DNA from: Methanobacteriota archaeon | Lineage (GTDB): Archaea; Hydrothermarchaeota; Hydrothermarchaeia; Hydrothermarchaeales; SZUA-236 | Length of the DNA stretch: 7,028 bases | Assembly: GCA_003695745.1 (NCBI GenBank) | Contig: RFHW01000191.1 | Span: 1-7,028 of the forward strand | Direction of reading: 5' to 3' | In this document: piece by piece, positions 5,963 to 7,028 of the stretch | How positions within the stretch are numbered: the stretch's first letter is position 1 | Layout: the number at the start of each line of letters is the position of its first letter | Notes under the pieces: model-generated | What the model was told of the DNA's origin: nothing | Database searches by the model: none | Seen by the model: the letters and a program-made list of their open reading frames with translations, nothing else | Translations under genes and position numbers: made by a program

Positions 5963-5973
5963 AGTATTAAATC
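5963..5973 (-). promoter_or_regulatory. TATA-box promoter of the DsbA-like / FKBP-thioredoxin unit
   Basis: The minus strand reads GATTTAATACT, preceded by the purine-rich GGGAAAAG, which suits a TFB element. Centre near 5968 puts the transcription start near 5942, about a dozen bases before the GTG at 5930. That leader still contains GGTG (5938-5941) as ribosome site. Confidence 0.6.
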
Positions 5974-5981
5974 CTTTTCCC

Positions 5982-5997
5982 AAATCAGGCCTGATTT
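5982..5997. repeat. 16-base perfect palindrome between divergent promoters (candidate operator)
   Basis: AAATCAGGCCTGATTT is identical to its reverse complement over all 16 bases. Its centre (5989/5990) is about 22 bases from the DsbA-side TATA centre and about 24 from the flippase-side TATA centre, so one bound dimer could affect both. On the plus strand it runs into eight T (5995-6002), so a terminator for transcripts entering from the left is an alternative reading. Confidence 0.6.
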
Positions 5998-6007
5998 TTT
6001 TTGAGAA

Positions 6008-6017
6008 CCTATAAATA
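6008..6017 (+). promoter_or_regulatory. TATA-box promoter of the flippase-like gene
   Basis: CCTATAAATA, a good archaeal TATA match, centred near 6013. Transcription is expected at about 6039-6040, only two or three bases before the ATG at 6042, so the mRNA is probably leaderless or nearly so. A GGTGGG at 6032-6037 would then lie upstream of the transcript. Confidence 0.65.
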
Positions 6018-6041
6018 GGCCCTAGGTGGATGGTGGGTTCC

Positions 6042-7028
6042 ATGAACAGAAGGATCCTCCTTCTCATCGGCCTTGCCTTGCTCGTTGTGCTGAGCCTTGT
6101 GGGGATTGCTGATCCGGAGCAGCTTCTACCTATTCTCAGATCCTCTGACCCTGTGATGGTGCTTCTTGCAATCGCCTCATACACCCTTGCAATCGCTGTC
6201 TTCGCCCTTATATGGGCTGTTCTGTTAAAGGCATCTGATATGAGGCTCTCCTTCATCGATGTGCAGCGCCTCGTCTTTTCAGCGGTCTTCTTCAATGTGG
6301 TCACACCTACAGCCTCCTATGGCGGTGAGGCGGTGAGGCTCTATCTCCTTTCCAGGAGATTCGGAGGCGACACTGGAAAGGGCACCGCCACCGTTGTGGC
6401 CCACAGGATCATTGGAACCCTTTCAAACAGCTTCGGCACCTTCGCCCTGGGAGCCTATCTCATACTCTTTTACAGCGTCCCGAAGATGCTCCTGCTCATA
6501 ATAGCCATCGTGACTTTCACCTCTTTCTTCGGCTTCCTCCTCTTCCTCTATCTTGGTCTGCGGCTGGACTGGTCAAAAGGCCTTTTCCAGCGTTTCTTTG
6601 ATGCTCTGTCCAGATACAGGGAGGTGGGGGAGGAGAGGAGGGCCTCTGTCTTCTCTGCCCTGGAGTCCTATAACAGGGGTCTCTGGGTTTTGCTCCGCAG
6701 CAGGAAGGCCCTTCTCATCTCCATCCTCCTCGGCCTAGTCTCATGGGGGCTTGTGAACATGGTGGCCATCTTCTCCTACAGGGCTGTGGGCGGCCGGATC
6801 GGCTATGAAAACTTTCTTCTTCTCTTCACCTTTTTCTCGGTGGCGAGGTTGATCCCTACCGGGCTCCCGGAGTTCGTGGGCTCCAAGGAGGCCATATTTG
6901 CAGCCCTTTACAGCATCTCAGGGCTCCCTGTGTCCACAAGTGTTGCTGTGTCCCTTTTGATCCGGGTTGCAACGCAGCTGTGGATGGTGATACTGGGAGG
7001 CGCGGTCACGCTCCAGCTTGGCGTGGGC
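6042..7028 (+). CDS. UPF0104 / lysylphosphatidylglycerol-synthase-TM-type flippase-like membrane protein (C-terminus cut by window edge)
   Basis: 329 codons are visible without a stop and the gene continues past 7028. Hydrophobic segments near 4-22, 36-62, 76-90, 120-145, 148-172, 222-247, 256-275 and 300-325 predict a polytopic membrane protein. Family marks are NVVTPTASYGGEAVRLYLLS (85-104), with the conserved GGE..R, and IPTGLPEFVGSKEAIF (271-286), corresponding to the second conserved Pro/Gly/Glu loop. A charged cytoplasmic loop (about 176-210) lies between the two halves. Members include the transmembrane part of bacterial MprF and haloarchaeal AglD, and are linked to lipid or lipid-linked sugar handling. 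No glycosyltransferase or synthase domain is visible here, so the substrate is unknown. It is transcribed divergently from the DsbA-like gene across a shared 111-base promoter region. Confidence 0.88.
   Translation, partial: MNRRILLLIGLALLVVLSLVGIADPEQLLPILRSSDPVMVLLAIASYTLAIAVFALIWAVLLKASDMRLSFIDVQRLVFSAVFFNVVTPTASYGGEAVRLYLLSRRFGGDTGKGTATVVAHRIIGTLSNSFGTFALGAYLILFYSVPKMLLLIIAIVTFTSFFGFLLFLYLGLRLDWSKGLFQRFFDALSRYREVGEERRASVFSALESYNRGLWVLLRSRKALLISILLGLVSWGLVNMVAIFSYRAVGGRIGYENFLLLFTFFSVARLIPTGLPEFVGSKEAIFAALYSISGLPVSTSVAVSLLIRVATQLWMVILGGAVTLQLGVG

Noticed and set aside
5882..6304. Open frame on the minus strand across the divergent promoter region and the start of the flippase-like gene
   Set aside because: Its 140-residue product has no recognisable motif, it crosses both TATA boxes and the palindrome, and it overlaps two well-supported genes in other frames. 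The ATG near 5954 with a GGAGG before it gives only a short peptide in this frame.

Overview
This is a compact archaeal chromosome segment, most likely from a euryarchaeon. The lineage evidence is the archaeal/eukaryotic-type genes (ribosomal protein eS6, initiation factor aIF2 gamma, an Fcf1-like PIN protein and a stand-alone GMP synthase glutaminase subunit). TATA-box promoters and GGAGGTG-type Shine-Dalgarno sites agree with this. From memory, the aIF2 gamma sequence most resembles those of the Methanosarcinia and neighbouring groups. That placement is an impression, not a computed result. Arginine is read mostly from AGG/AGA, and the DNA is moderately GC-rich.

Region 1 (1-3420, minus strand) is one tightly packed six-gene operon. 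Reading from its promoter near 3412, it contains eS6, aIF2 gamma, a PIN-domain RNase-like protein, a type I phosphoribosyltransferase, GMP synthase subunit A and an inositol-monophosphatase-family enzyme cut by the window edge. Neighbouring genes overlap by 4 to about 23 bases or lie 4 bases apart. The operon links ribosome and initiation functions to guanine nucleotide supply. Several of its genes begin with TTG or GTG.

Region 2 (3420-3700) holds two divergent TATA promoters. The plus-strand promoter drives a 46-codon zinc-ribbon-like gene of the DUF5679 type at 3531-3671. It is followed by a short hairpin and T-run that overlap the end of the convergent gene.

Region 3 (3695-5930, minus strand) is a two-gene unit for protein folding outside the cytoplasm. 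A membrane-anchored DsbA-like protein with a CPFC active site comes first. Next is a lipoprotein that joins an FKBP/SlyD-like prolyl isomerase to a C-terminal thioredoxin domain with a CGWC active site. I consider this fusion beside a DsbA the most interesting content of the window.

Region 4 (5931-7028) begins with a 111-base divergent promoter region. A perfect 16-base palindrome sits almost midway between the two TATA boxes. The plus-strand gene is a multi-spanning membrane protein of the UPF0104/flippase-like family (lysylphosphatidylglycerol synthase transmembrane region), which runs off the right edge. No rRNA, tRNA, CRISPR array, insertion sequence or prophage gene was seen, and no gene-free stretch exceeds about 170 bases.
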